The position numbers and the translations under genes were made by a program. Below the pieces are notes generated by a model. That model was not told the origin of the DNA. It worked only from the letters and a program-made list of their open reading frames with translations, and did no database searches. From Candidatus Evtepia faecavium (GTDB taxonomy: Bacteria; Bacillota; Clostridia; Oscillospirales; Oscillospiraceae): a stretch of 43,087 nt of DNA. The stretch spans positions 1 through 43,087 of the forward strand of contig DXDK01000103.1 in the NCBI GenBank assembly GCA_019115545.1, given 5' to 3'. Below are positions 9,949 to 17,082 of the stretch, in pieces (the first letter of the stretch is position 1; every line of letters starts with the position of its first letter).

Positions 9949-11172
9949 ATGAAAATTCTGGTCATCAACGCAGGCAGCTCTTCCCTGAAGTATCAGCTGC
10001 TGGACCCCGATACCAAGGAAGTTCTGGCCAAGGGCCTGTGCGAGCGCATCGGCCTGGACGGCCACATCAAGCACACCCCCACCGGTAAGGACGTCTACGA
10101 CGCCGACCGTTACATGCCCGACCACGAGGCCGCCATCAAGCTGGTCATGGAGGTCCTGACCCACAACTACTACGGCGTCATCAAGGACATGTCCGAGATC
10201 GACGCGGTGGGCCACCGTGTGGTCCACGGCGGTGAGGAGTTCACCCATTCCGTGATCATCGACAAGAACGTGATGAAGGGCATCCGGGAGTGCATCCCCC
10301 TGGCCCCCCTCCACAACCCCGCCAACATCACCGGCATCGAGGCCTGCAAGGAAGTCATGCCCAACACCCCCATGGTGGCTGTGTTCGACACCGCCTTCCA
10401 CCAGACCATGCCCCCCAAGGCTTACATCTACGCCGTGCCTTACCGCTGGTACACCGAGAACAAGGTCCGCCGCTACGGCTTCCACGGCACCTCCCACCAG
10501 TACGTCACCGAGCGGGCCGCCGCCCTGCTGGGCCGCCCCATTGAGGAGCTGCGCATCGCCAGCCTCCACCTGGGCAACGGTGCTTCCACCTGCTCTGTGA
10601 AGTTCGGCAAGTCCGTCGACACCTCCATGGGCTTCACTCCCCAGGACGGCCTGCCCATGGGCACCCGTGCCGGCGCCATCGACGCGGCCATCGTGGACTA
10701 CATCGTGGACCAGCGGGGCAACTCCACCAAGCGCGTGGAGAGCGCCCTGAACAAGGAGTCCGGCGTGCTGGGCATCTCCGGCATCTCCTCCGACTTCCGT
10801 GACCTGGAGGCCGCCGCTGCCGAGGGCAACGAGCGCGCCCAGCTGGCCATTGACGTCTTCTGCTACAAGGTCACCAAGCGCATCGGCTCCTGCGCCGCTG
10901 CCATGGGCGGCCTGGACGCCGTGGTCTTCACCGCCGGCGTGGGCGAGAACTCCCCCACCCTCCGCGCCCGGATCGTGGAGGGCCTGGAGTTCCTGGGCCT
11001 GAAGCTGGACCCCGAGAAGAACAAGGTCCGCGGCAAGGAGGCCATCATCTCCACCGACGACTCCCCCAACAAGATCCTCATGATCCCCACCAACGAGGAG
11101 CTGATGATCGCCCTGGACACCGCCAAGCTGGTCCGGGAGGAGGCCGCCGAGGAGGAGACCACCGAGGCCTGA
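9949..11172 (+). CDS. ackA: Acetate kinase
   Basis: Interconverts acetyl phosphate plus ADP and acetate plus ATP, the energy-yielding last step of fermentation to acetate. The 407 residues are close to the usual 400. It opens MKILVINAGSSSLKYQL (ASKHA fold phosphate loop). HRVVHGGEEFT, VFDTAFHQTMP (catalytic Asp), GFHGTSHQYV, HLGNGASTC and GTRAGAIDAAIVDYI follow, all diagnostic. ATG 9949 has TAAGGAG about 11 bases upstream. GTG 9937 overlaps that site and is rejected. No pta lies beside it. Codons are enriched for a few preferred forms, as in the etf operon, suggesting high expression. A strong shared terminator follows. Confidence 0.97.
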   Translation: MKILVINAGSSSLKYQLLDPDTKEVLAKGLCERIGLDGHIKHTPTGKDVYDADRYMPDHEAAIKLVMEVLTHNYYGVIKDMSEIDAVGHRVVHGGEEFTHSVIIDKNVMKGIRECIPLAPLHNPANITGIEACKEVMPNTPMVAVFDTAFHQTMPPKAYIYAVPYRWYTENKVRRYGFHGTSHQYVTERAAALLGRPIEELRIASLHLGNGASTCSVKFGKSVDTSMGFTPQDGLPMGTRAGAIDAAIVDYIVDQRGNSTKRVESALNKESGVLGISGISSDFRDLEAAAAEGNERAQLAIDVFCYKVTKRIGSCAAAMGGLDAVVFTAGVGENSPTLRARIVEGLEFLGLKLDPEKNKVRGKEAIISTDDSPNKILMIPTNEELMIALDTAKLVREEAAEEETTEA

Positions 11173-11201
11173 TCCCCGCACCGCCATCCCCAACCGCACA
11201 C

Positions 11202-11235
11202 AAAAATCCCGGACCCCTTGGGGTCCGGGATTTTT
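11202..11235. terminator. Bidirectional terminator between ackA and the P-type ATPase
   Basis: 15-bp perfect arms 11202-11216 and 11221-11235 around CTTG, with A-run and T-run flanks. It serves both convergent genes. Confidence 0.93.
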
Positions 11236-11249
11236 GCGTTTGCGGGAGG

Positions 11250-13637
11250 TCAGGAGGCGTGCTTTCCGCCCTCGGCCTTCCGGGCCAGCAGGCCCAGCAC
11301 CTCCAAGGCCTTGTTCAGCAGCCAGATCACCGAGGGGATCAGCAGGGTGAACAGGATGAGGATCAGATACCCGCCAAAGGACAGGGAGGACAGGGAGAAG
11401 GCCCCGGGGATCACCAGCACTACGAACACCAGGGCGGCGATGAGCCCCGCCATCATGCCCACGTGGAGCTTGTTCACCGGCTTGGCCACTTTCCAGAGCA
11501 TGAAGAAGCCCACGATGGTCACCAGCAGGGCGGTGATGGTGGAGATCTCCCGGTTGTCGATCTGGAAGGCCTGCTGGAAGAGCAGGACGAAGATGATGAT
11601 GAACAGGTCCGTAAAGGCCGCCGGCAGGGCCCGGACGATGGCGTTGCGGAGGAACTTCCCCCGGACCAGGTTCTCGTTGGGTTCCAGCGCCAGGATCAGG
11701 GAGGGGATGCCGATGGCCAGCAAGCTCATCAAGGTGAGCTGGGAGGGGGTGAGGGGATAGGAGAAGGCGGCGGTGATGGAGATGATGGCCAGGATCAGGG
11801 AGAAGATATTCTTCACCAGGTACAGGGAGGCCGCCCGCTCAATGTTGTTGATCACCCGGCGGCCCTCGGCCACCACCGAGGGCATCCCGGCGAAGTCGGA
11901 GTCCATCAGCACCAGGTCGGAGATCTGGGCGGCCACGTCGCTGCCCGAGGCCATAGCCACGCTGCAGTCGGCCTCCTTCAGGGCCAGCACGTCGTTGACC
12001 CCGTCGCCGGTCATGGCCACGGTGTGCTTGTTGCGCTGGAGGGCCTGGACCAGGAGCTTCTTCTGGTTGGGCTTCACCCGGCCGAAGACGTTGTATTCCT
12101 CACAGGCGGCGGCGATGTCGGCCTCGGTCTCCAGGGTGGAGGCGTCCACATACTTGTCCGCCCCCTCGATTCCGGCCTCCCGGGCGGCGGCGGCCACGGT
12201 GACGGGGTTGTCCCCCGAGATGACCTTCACGGCCACCCCCTGGTCCCGGAAATAGGAGAAGGTCTCCTTGGCGTTCTCCCGCACGGGGTTGCGCAGCAGG
12301 ACGAAGGCCAGGGGATGGGGGTCGGCGATCCCCCGGCCGCCGGGGCCGGGGCGGCAGGCGGCCAGGAGGAGCACCCGGCTGCCGTCGGCCATGGCCTCCT
12401 CCGCCACGGCCCGGTGGGGGGCATAGCCCTCGGCCCCCAGGATGAACTCCGGGGCCCCCAGGACATAGCTCTCCTCCTCGCCGTAGGACACGGCGCTGTA
12501 CTTGGTCTCCGAGGAGAAGCCCAGCACCTGGACGGCTTTGCGGAACTCCTCCCGCTTCAGGGCCTTTTGCAGGGCCTGCATGGTCTCGTTGTCCGGCTCC
12601 ATGTTGGAGACAAAGTCGGCCAGGACGGTCTCCAGCCCCTCCTGGGTCAGCTGGGTGTCCAGGGGGAGCAGGCCGCAGTAGGCCATCTCCGGCTGGGTGA
12701 TGGTGCCCGTCTTGTCCACGCACAGCACGTCCACCCGGGCCAGGGTCTCGGTGCACTTCAGGTCCTGGACCAGGGTGTTTCGCTGGGCCAGGCGCAGCAC
12801 GCTGGCGGCCAGGGCCAGGCTCACCATCAGGTAGAGCCCCTCGGGGATCATGCCGATGACGGCGGCGGCGGTGGTCTCCACCCCCTCCTTCACCGTGAGG
12901 TGGAGCAGGGAGTACTGCCGGTAAAACAGCAGCCCGCCAATGGGGACGATGAGGATGCCGATGCCGATGAGCAGCCGGTTCAGGGAGCGCATCATCCCGG
13001 GCAGGTGGCTTTTTTTGGACTTCTTGGCCTCGTTGGTCAGCCGGGAGGCATAGGACTCCGCCCCCACATGGGTGAGCACGGCGTAGCACCTGCCGGAGAT
13101 CACGAAGCTGCCGGAGAGCAGCTCGCTGCCCTCCCCCTTGGTGACCTCGTCGGACTCCCCGGTGATCAGGGACTCGTTCACTTGGACGCTGCCGGAGATC
13201 ACCTTGGCGTCGGCGGAGATCTGGTTGCCGGCGGAGAGGATCACCAGATCCCCCTGGACCAGGTGGTCGGTGGGGATGGTGGCCACGATCCCGTCCCGGA
13301 CCACTTGGGATTTCGGGGCGGAGAGGAGGGATAGGGCGTCCAGCTTTTTCTTGGCGTGGATCTCCTGGATGATGCCGATGGCGGTGTTGGCGGCCACCAC
13401 CAGCAGGAAGATCAGTTCCCCGAAGGAGCCCACGGCGATGAGGAAGCCGGCGATGATGAAGAAGATGATGTTAAAGAAGGAGAAGAGGTTCTCCAGCACG
13501 ATCTGCTTCACCGTCTTGGTGGGGGACTCCGGGGGGATGTTGACCTGGCCGGCCTGGATCCGCTTGCGGACCTGGTCGGTGGTGAGACCCACCGGCCCCT
13601 GGCGGGACGGGCCGGCAGGTGGGTTCAGTGACGGCAT
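11250..13637 (-). CDS. CtpE-like P-type cation-transporting ATPase (probably Ca2+ or another divalent cation)
   Basis: Integral membrane pump of 795 residues. Visible in order: two N-terminal helices (about residues 35-80), the actuator domain with TGES, two more helices with IPEGL in the ion path (M4), the phosphorylation motif DKTGTIT with D308, a nucleotide domain, the hinge TGDGVNDVLALKEADCSVAM, and about six C-terminal helices. It has no N-terminal metal-binding CxxC domain, so it is unlikely to be a copper or zinc pump. The wording around M4 (PEGLYLMVSLALAASVLRLAQRNTLVQDL) resembles the CtpE group associated with calcium. Substrate is inference. Two start codons are close together. I prefer ATG 13637, 7 bases after GGAGG, over ATG 13643, which sits one base from it. 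Confidence 0.9.
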   Translation of the reverse strand: MPSLNPPAGPSRQGPVGLTTDQVRKRIQAGQVNIPPESPTKTVKQIVLENLFSFFNIIFFIIAGFLIAVGSFGELIFLLVVAANTAIGIIQEIHAKKKLDALSLLSAPKSQVVRDGIVATIPTDHLVQGDLVILSAGNQISADAKVISGSVQVNESLITGESDEVTKGEGSELLSGSFVISGRCYAVLTHVGAESYASRLTNEAKKSKKSHLPGMMRSLNRLLIGIGILIVPIGGLLFYRQYSLLHLTVKEGVETTAAAVIGMIPEGLYLMVSLALAASVLRLAQRNTLVQDLKCTETLARVDVLCVDKTGTITQPEMAYCGLLPLDTQLTQEGLETVLADFVSNMEPDNETMQALQKALKREEFRKAVQVLGFSSETKYSAVSYGEEESYVLGAPEFILGAEGYAPHRAVAEEAMADGSRVLLLAACRPGPGGRGIADPHPLAFVLLRNPVRENAKETFSYFRDQGVAVKVISGDNPVTVAAAAREAGIEGADKYVDASTLETEADIAAACEEYNVFGRVKPNQKKLLVQALQRNKHTVAMTGDGVNDVLALKEADCSVAMASGSDVAAQISDLVLMDSDFAGMPSVVAEGRRVINNIERAASLYLVKNIFSLILAIISITAAFSYPLTPSQLTLMSLLAIGIPSLILALEPNENLVRGKFLRNAIVRALPAAFTDLFIIIFVLLFQQAFQIDNREISTITALLVTIVGFFMLWKVAKPVNKLHVGMMAGLIAALVFVVLVIPGAFSLSSLSFGGYLILILFTLLIPSVIWLLNKALEVLGLLARKAEGGKHAS

Positions 13638-13678
13638 AGGCATGCCTCCGATTTCTGGGAGATTTGGGAAACGAAACA

Positions 13679-13715
13679 CCGGAGGCCTGGGGCACATGGC
13701 CCGACAGGCCTCCGG
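13679..13715 (-). promoter_or_regulatory. Leader hairpin of the P-type ATPase mRNA, possible Shine-Dalgarno switch
   Basis: Arms 13679-13689 and 13705-13715 form 11 perfect pairs. An inner 4-bp stem (GGGC/GCCC, 13690-13693 with 13699-13702) gives a strong hairpin in the first 50 bases of the predicted transcript. The downstream arm (minus strand CAGGCCTCCGG) also contains GCCTCCG, the exact complement of CGGAGGC at the ribosome binding site (about 13644-13650). The two pairings exclude each other. It could also act as a weak terminator of read-through from the radical SAM gene, but no good U-run follows. Confidence 0.5.
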
Positions 13716-13732
13716 TCCGTGTAACCAAAGGT

Positions 13733-13761
13733 AGTATACTATGTTTCGTCAGGAATAACAA
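13733..13761 (-). promoter_or_regulatory. Sigma-A-type promoter of the P-type ATPase
   Basis: On the minus strand: -35 TTGTTA (13756-13761), 17-bp spacer, -10 TATACT (13733-13738). The predicted start near 13726 gives a leader of about 90 bases. Confidence 0.75.
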
Positions 13762-13783
13762 GGAATAGATTGTAAACTTTGTC

Positions 13784-15160
13784 TTACTTCCCCGCAGCCA
13801 TCTTCTGGCAGGAGGCGCAGCCGTGGGAGCACTCCCACAAGTGGTCGGCGGTGGGCTGCCAGTTCTCGGCGTAGCTGACGCACTTGTCGCACAGCTCGTC
13901 GACCTCCTCCACGGCGGTGACGTCGCTGGGGTGGGCGCCGGACTTGTGGACCAGCTCCCGCAGCTTCTCGGGGTTCTCCAGCATGGGGCAGGGGCGCAGG
14001 TGGTTGTCGTTGAAGGGCTGCCCGTCGTGGTAAGCCTGGAACAGGGGGGAGCGCAGGGCCTCCAGCAGGGTCTTCTCCCGGATGTTGGAGTCGGAGTAGT
14101 GGATGAACACGCAGGGGTCACAGTCGCCCTTGGCGTTGATGTGCAGGTAGCGCCGGCCGCCGGCGATGCAGCCGCCCACGTACTCGCCGTCGTTCTGGAA
14201 GTCCAGCAGGAAGATGGGCTTCTGGCTGCGGAGGGTGCGGATCTGGTGGTACATGTGCTCTCTCTGCTCGGGGGAGGGGAGCAGCTCCGGCACGGCGTCC
14301 TTGCCCACGGGCATGTAGTGGAAGTACCAGGCGAAGTAGGAGCCCCACTCCACCAGCTGGTCCACATAGGCCTCGGTGCTCACGTCCTTGATGTTGGCGC
14401 TGGTGTAGCAGATGGAGTTGCCGAAGGGCAGGCGGTGGCTCTTGAGCAGGTTCATGGCGCGCACGGCCTTCTGATAGGTGCCGTCGCCCCGGCGGGAGTC
14501 CATGGCCTCCTCGTAGCCCTCCACGCTGATGACGGGGACGAAGTTCTTCACCCGCATCATGTCGGCGGCGAACTGCTCGTCGATGAGGGTGCCGTTGGTG
14601 AAGCACATGAAGATGGCGTCGGAGTGGGCCTCGCAGAGCTTGATGAGGTCCTTCTTGCGGACCAGAGGCTCGCCGCCGGTGTAGATATAGAAGTAGGTGC
14701 CCATCTCCTTACCTTGGCGGATGATGCCGTCGATCTCGTCATAGGTGAGGTTCAGCTTGTTGCCGTACTCCGCGGCCCAGCAGCCCTTGCAGTGGAGGTT
14801 GCAGGCGGAGGTGGGGTCCAGCAGGATGGCCCAGGGCACGTTGCAGTTGTATTTCTTACGGATCTCATCCCCCTTCTTCCAGCCGGTGATGCTGGCGTTG
14901 AGGAAGAAGTTGGACAGGAGGGTCTCGGTGAAGCCGAGGTCCATTTCGGTCATCATACGAACCACCAGCTTGTGGGCGGTGGAGTTCTCGTTGGTGACAG
15001 CATCACGGATGGCTTTCCGCTGGCGGGGGAAGGACTGGGGTCCGTCGCCGGCGAATTTGTCCACCATGTCCATCACGTGGACCAGGTTCTTGATGGGATC
15101 CTTTTCGATGTAGGAAAAGGCTTGGCTCAGTGCAAACTTTTTGATGCTGTTGCCTAACAT
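13784..15160 (-). CDS. Radical SAM protein of unknown substrate, with C-terminal cysteine cluster
   Basis: 458 residues. The radical SAM cluster motif CNLHCKGC (C120, C124, C127; CxxxCxxC) sits in a TIM-barrel-type core with YTGGEPL, FTNGTLID and SVEGYEEAMDSRRGDGTY. The N-terminal 110 residues are an extra helical-looking domain (FADGDGPQSFPRQRKAIRDAV region). The C-terminus has CDKCVSYAENW and CSHGCASC plus earlier C-x-P-C, consistent with a SPASM-like domain binding one or two more [4Fe-4S] clusters. No peptide precursor or carrier gene is adjacent, so the substrate cannot be read from context. It has its own promoter and a GGGAGG ribosome site 7-8 bases before ATG 15160. Radical SAM membership is sure. 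Any specific reaction would be a guess. Confidence 0.85.
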   Translation of the reverse strand: MLGNSIKKFALSQAFSYIEKDPIKNLVHVMDMVDKFAGDGPQSFPRQRKAIRDAVTNENSTAHKLVVRMMTEMDLGFTETLLSNFFLNASITGWKKGDEIRKKYNCNVPWAILLDPTSACNLHCKGCWAAEYGNKLNLTYDEIDGIIRQGKEMGTYFYIYTGGEPLVRKKDLIKLCEAHSDAIFMCFTNGTLIDEQFAADMMRVKNFVPVISVEGYEEAMDSRRGDGTYQKAVRAMNLLKSHRLPFGNSICYTSANIKDVSTEAYVDQLVEWGSYFAWYFHYMPVGKDAVPELLPSPEQREHMYHQIRTLRSQKPIFLLDFQNDGEYVGGCIAGGRRYLHINAKGDCDPCVFIHYSDSNIREKTLLEALRSPLFQAYHDGQPFNDNHLRPCPMLENPEKLRELVHKSGAHPSDVTAVEEVDELCDKCVSYAENWQPTADHLWECSHGCASCQKMAAGK

Positions 15161-15251
15161 AATAATTTCCTCCCTTTTTATGTGCGATATCAGGAACTCC
15201 GATCAGGGATCAGCAGAGTGGGAAATCGAAGACCAAAAACTATCAGCCTAC

Positions 15252-15280
15252 ATAATAGTACGTTTCCGCAAGTTTTGCAA
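15252..15280 (-). promoter_or_regulatory. Sigma-A-type promoter of the radical SAM gene
   Basis: Minus strand: -35 TTGCAA (15275-15280), 17-bp spacer, -10 TATTAT (15252-15257). The segment around the -35 repeats the word TTGCA (GTTGCACGTTGCAA). Confidence 0.7.
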
Positions 15281-15447
15281 CGTGCAACCTATACAAACCA
15301 TGGGAAAAGAATTTGTCACTTGCGGAGAAAACTGATCGGAAAAGAGGCAGGAAAAGCCTATCGCATATTATAGGACTTTGTTTCTTATTTTGCAAGTGTT
15401 TTTTTCAAAAGTATTTTCAAAAATAGAAAAAATCTTTCAAAAGGCAA
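15281..15447. other. AT-rich divergent intergenic stretch
   Basis: Lies between the minus-strand radical SAM promoter and the plus-strand DUF2461 promoter. It is much richer in A and T than the genes and contains poly-T and poly-A tracts (for example 15388-15440). No convincing open frame, tRNA or hairpin is seen. It is probably only spacer or upstream activating DNA. Confidence 0.5.
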
Positions 15448-15463
15448 AATTCCCCGGGGAATT
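15448..15463. promoter_or_regulatory. 16-bp perfect palindrome overlapping a -35 box (operator candidate)
   Basis: AATTCCCCGGGGAATT is perfectly self-complementary. Its last two bases overlap the -35 box of the following promoter (15462-15467). That is the classical place for a repressor dimer. The regulator is unknown. Confidence 0.5.
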
Positions 15464-15490
15464 GCAAAAAATGCGGCTTTGTGATAGGAT
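15462..15490 (+). promoter_or_regulatory. Sigma-A-type promoter of the DUF2461 gene
   Basis: -35 TTGCAA (15462-15467), 17-bp spacer, -10 TAGGAT (15485-15490). The leader to the chosen start is about 93 bases. Confidence 0.65.
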
Positions 15491-15498
15491 AAAAAACC

Positions 15499-15556
15499 CA
15501 GCCGGCCGGCCCCTGAAAGGGCGGCGGAGCTAGGCATAACCTGCCCGAGCGGCGGG
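15499..15556 (+). promoter_or_regulatory. GC-rich structured leader of the DUF2461 mRNA
   Basis: Abrupt GC-rich block after the AT-rich promoter. Possible hairpins: GCCC/GGGC near 15509-15522, GGCA/TGCC at 15533-15545, and CCCG/CGGG at 15544-15556. The last two share bases and exclude each other. No known riboswitch class is matched. Confidence 0.35.
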
Positions 15557-15589
15557 ATCTTATACATGGAAAAGGAGATGGCAGCGCCT

Positions 15590-16255
15590 ATGTTTCAGGG
15601 TTTTTCCCAGCAGACCAACGACTTCCTCTGGGGCATCCGCTTCAACAACGAGCGCAGTTGGTTCGAGGCCCACAAGCAGACCTATCTGGACCAGGTCCAG
15701 GCCCCCCTGCGGGAGCTGGCCCAGGGGGTGTACCAGCAGTTCTCCGCCCGCCACCAGGACCTCCCCCTGATGGTCCGGGTGAGCCGGATCTATCGGGACG
15801 CCCGGCGCCTGTTCGGCCGGGGACCCTACAAGAGCCACCTGTGGTTCTCCCTGCGGATTGCGGGGGAGGACTGGGCGGCCCACCCGGTATTGTGGTTTGA
15901 GATCTTCCCCGCGGGGTATGCCTACGGTATGGGGATCTACGACGCCAAGCCCGCCACCATGGCCCGCTTTCGCCAGGACATGGACCAGCACCCCCAGAAA
16001 ATGGGGAAGCTGGCCCGGGCTTTTCAGAAGCAGGACCGCTTCCACCTGGAAGGGGAGGAGTACAAGCGCCCCAAGGGCCACCCCAAGCCGCCCCTGGACC
16101 AGTGGTACAACCGGAAGAACCTGGACCTGCTCTGCCAGCGGGAGATCGATCCCCTCCTCTACAGCCCCGACCTGGTGGGGGAGGTGGTGGAGGCCTTCGA
16201 GCAGCTGCTGCCCTACTACCGCTATTTCTCCGACCTGTGCAGTCGGGGCGACTGA
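15590..16255 (+). CDS. DUF2461 domain protein (TIGR02453 family)
   Basis: A single-domain cytoplasmic protein of unknown function, about 221 residues, the usual length. Family signatures are FLWGIRFNNERSWFEAHK near the N-terminus, RIYRDARRLFGRGPYKSHLWF in the middle (conserved R-D-R...GPYK), and the FYFE-like WFEIFPAGYAYGMGIYD strand. I start at ATG 15590 (MFQGFSQQ...), which is where relatives begin, with AAAAGGAG 12 bases before it. ATG 15566 is possible and would add eight residues but has no ribosome site. The gene stands alone between a divergent radical SAM gene and a convergent Crp/Fnr gene, so context gives no function. The family is widespread and uncharacterised. Confidence 0.88.
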   Translation: MFQGFSQQTNDFLWGIRFNNERSWFEAHKQTYLDQVQAPLRELAQGVYQQFSARHQDLPLMVRVSRIYRDARRLFGRGPYKSHLWFSLRIAGEDWAAHPVLWFEIFPAGYAYGMGIYDAKPATMARFRQDMDQHPQKMGKLARAFQKQDRFHLEGEEYKRPKGHPKPPLDQWYNRKNLDLLCQREIDPLLYSPDLVGEVVEAFEQLLPYYRYFSDLCSRGD

Positions 16256-16306
16256 GAGGGTAGGTAGACAAAAGGGTGCCCCTGCCCTTTCCCAAAAGGG
16301 TTTGTA

Positions 16307-16330
16307 AAGCCATCAGAACTGGCTTATTTT
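16307..16330 (+). terminator. Terminator of the DUF2461 gene
   Basis: AAGCCA (16307-16312) and TGGCTT (16320-16325) form a short stem followed by ATTTT. It overlaps the stop codon of the convergent regulator gene. A second small stem, CCCTTT/AAAGGG, lies just upstream (about 16285-16300). Confidence 0.55.
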
Positions 16331-16977
16331 AAGATACGAAACTGGTTGCGGTGGTAGTCCAAAATGCCCTCCTTCCGCATCCGGGACAGCTCCCGGGACA
16401 GGGCGCTGCGGTCGGCCCCCAGGAAGTTTGCCATGCTGGCCCGGTCAAAGGGGACGGTGAACACGTCCCCCTGGGCGGCGGCGTACTGGGAGAGAAAGGT
16501 GATCAGCTTCATCCGCAGGGTGTTCCGGGAGAGGATCTGGATCCGCTGGTTCAGGGAGAGGGTCCGGCTGGCCAGGGCGGAGACGAACCGGTTGGCCAAA
16601 GCCTGGTCCCGGGGCTGGAGGGGGAGGCGGGGCTCTTTCACCCGGGCGGGGCTCATCCAGAGGATCTCCGCCTCGGACACGGCGCAGATGTAGATGGGGG
16701 CGTCGGTGCCCAGAAAGCAATAGGCCTCCCCGAACAGCCCCCCGGGGCCCACGCTGTTCATGATGATGTGGTGGCCGTCCATGTCGTCCATGTAGACCTG
16801 GATGGTCCCCGCCAGCACCAGGCCGAACCGCTCCAGGGGGAAGGACACCCGGTGGAGAAAGGCCCCCTTCTCGTAGCGTTTCACGTGGGCGTCGAAGTAG
16901 TCCAGGGCGTAGTCCAGCGCCTCCGGGGAGAGCCCCTGGAAGAGGGGGCAGCGGGGGATCATGGGATGGTGCAGCAT
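16324..16977 (-). CDS. Crp/Fnr-family transcription regulator
   Basis: A 217-residue dimeric DNA-binding regulator. Residues about 10-120 form the cyclic-nucleotide-type sensor barrel (VLAGTIQVYMDDMDGHHIIMNSVGPGGLFGEAYCFLG). A long dimer helix follows, then a C-terminal winged helix (FDRASMANFLGADRSALSRELSRMRKEGIL; recognition helix RSALSREL). No FNR-type N-terminal cysteine cluster is present, so an oxygen-sensing Fe-S role is unlikely; the ligand is unknown. I start at ATG 16977, nine bases after GGAGG. ATG 16998 overlaps that site. It is transcribed from a promoter buried in the capA terminator, downstream of the hexokinase-like operon, which it might regulate. Confidence 0.9.
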   Translation of the reverse strand: MLHHPMIPRCPLFQGLSPEALDYALDYFDAHVKRYEKGAFLHRVSFPLERFGLVLAGTIQVYMDDMDGHHIIMNSVGPGGLFGEAYCFLGTDAPIYICAVSEAEILWMSPARVKEPRLPLQPRDQALANRFVSALASRTLSLNQRIQILSRNTLRMKLITFLSQYAAAQGDVFTVPFDRASMANFLGADRSALSRELSRMRKEGILDYHRNQFRILK

Positions 16978-17025
16978 AGGGCAGGACCTCCGTAGCATAG
17001 AGAATAGAGAACTGAAATCCCCCCT

Positions 17026-17054
17026 ATTATAAAAGAAGTCCGTTGCTTTTGCAA
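17026..17054 (-). promoter_or_regulatory. Promoter of the Crp/Fnr gene, overlapping the upstream terminator
   Basis: Minus strand: -35 TTGCAA (17049-17054), 17-bp spacer, -10 TATAAT (17026-17031). The -35 lies in the loop and arm of the capA terminator hairpin. Confidence 0.75.
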
Positions 17055-17064
17055 CGGACTTCTT
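17033..17064 (-). terminator. Terminator of the capA operon
   Basis: 14-bp perfect arms 17033-17046 and 17051-17064 with loop TTTT. It reads out into TTTTATAATA on the minus strand. Confidence 0.9.
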
Positions 17065-17082
17065 TGCGCTTATCGGGATTCT

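Noticed and set aside
13679..13715. Terminator of the radical SAM gene
   Set aside because: It lies downstream of the ATPase promoter and lacks a U-run, so a leader role is favoured, although weak termination cannot be excluded.
13638..13725. yybP-ykoY manganese riboswitch before the P-type ATPase
   Set aside because: Leader is about 90 bases and none of the conserved loop sequences are seen.
15526..15545. Resemblance to the cobalamin riboswitch B12 box (AGC...ACCTGCC)
   Set aside because: Spacing is two bases off and the other conserved blocks (such as GCCACTG) are missing; the leader is too short.
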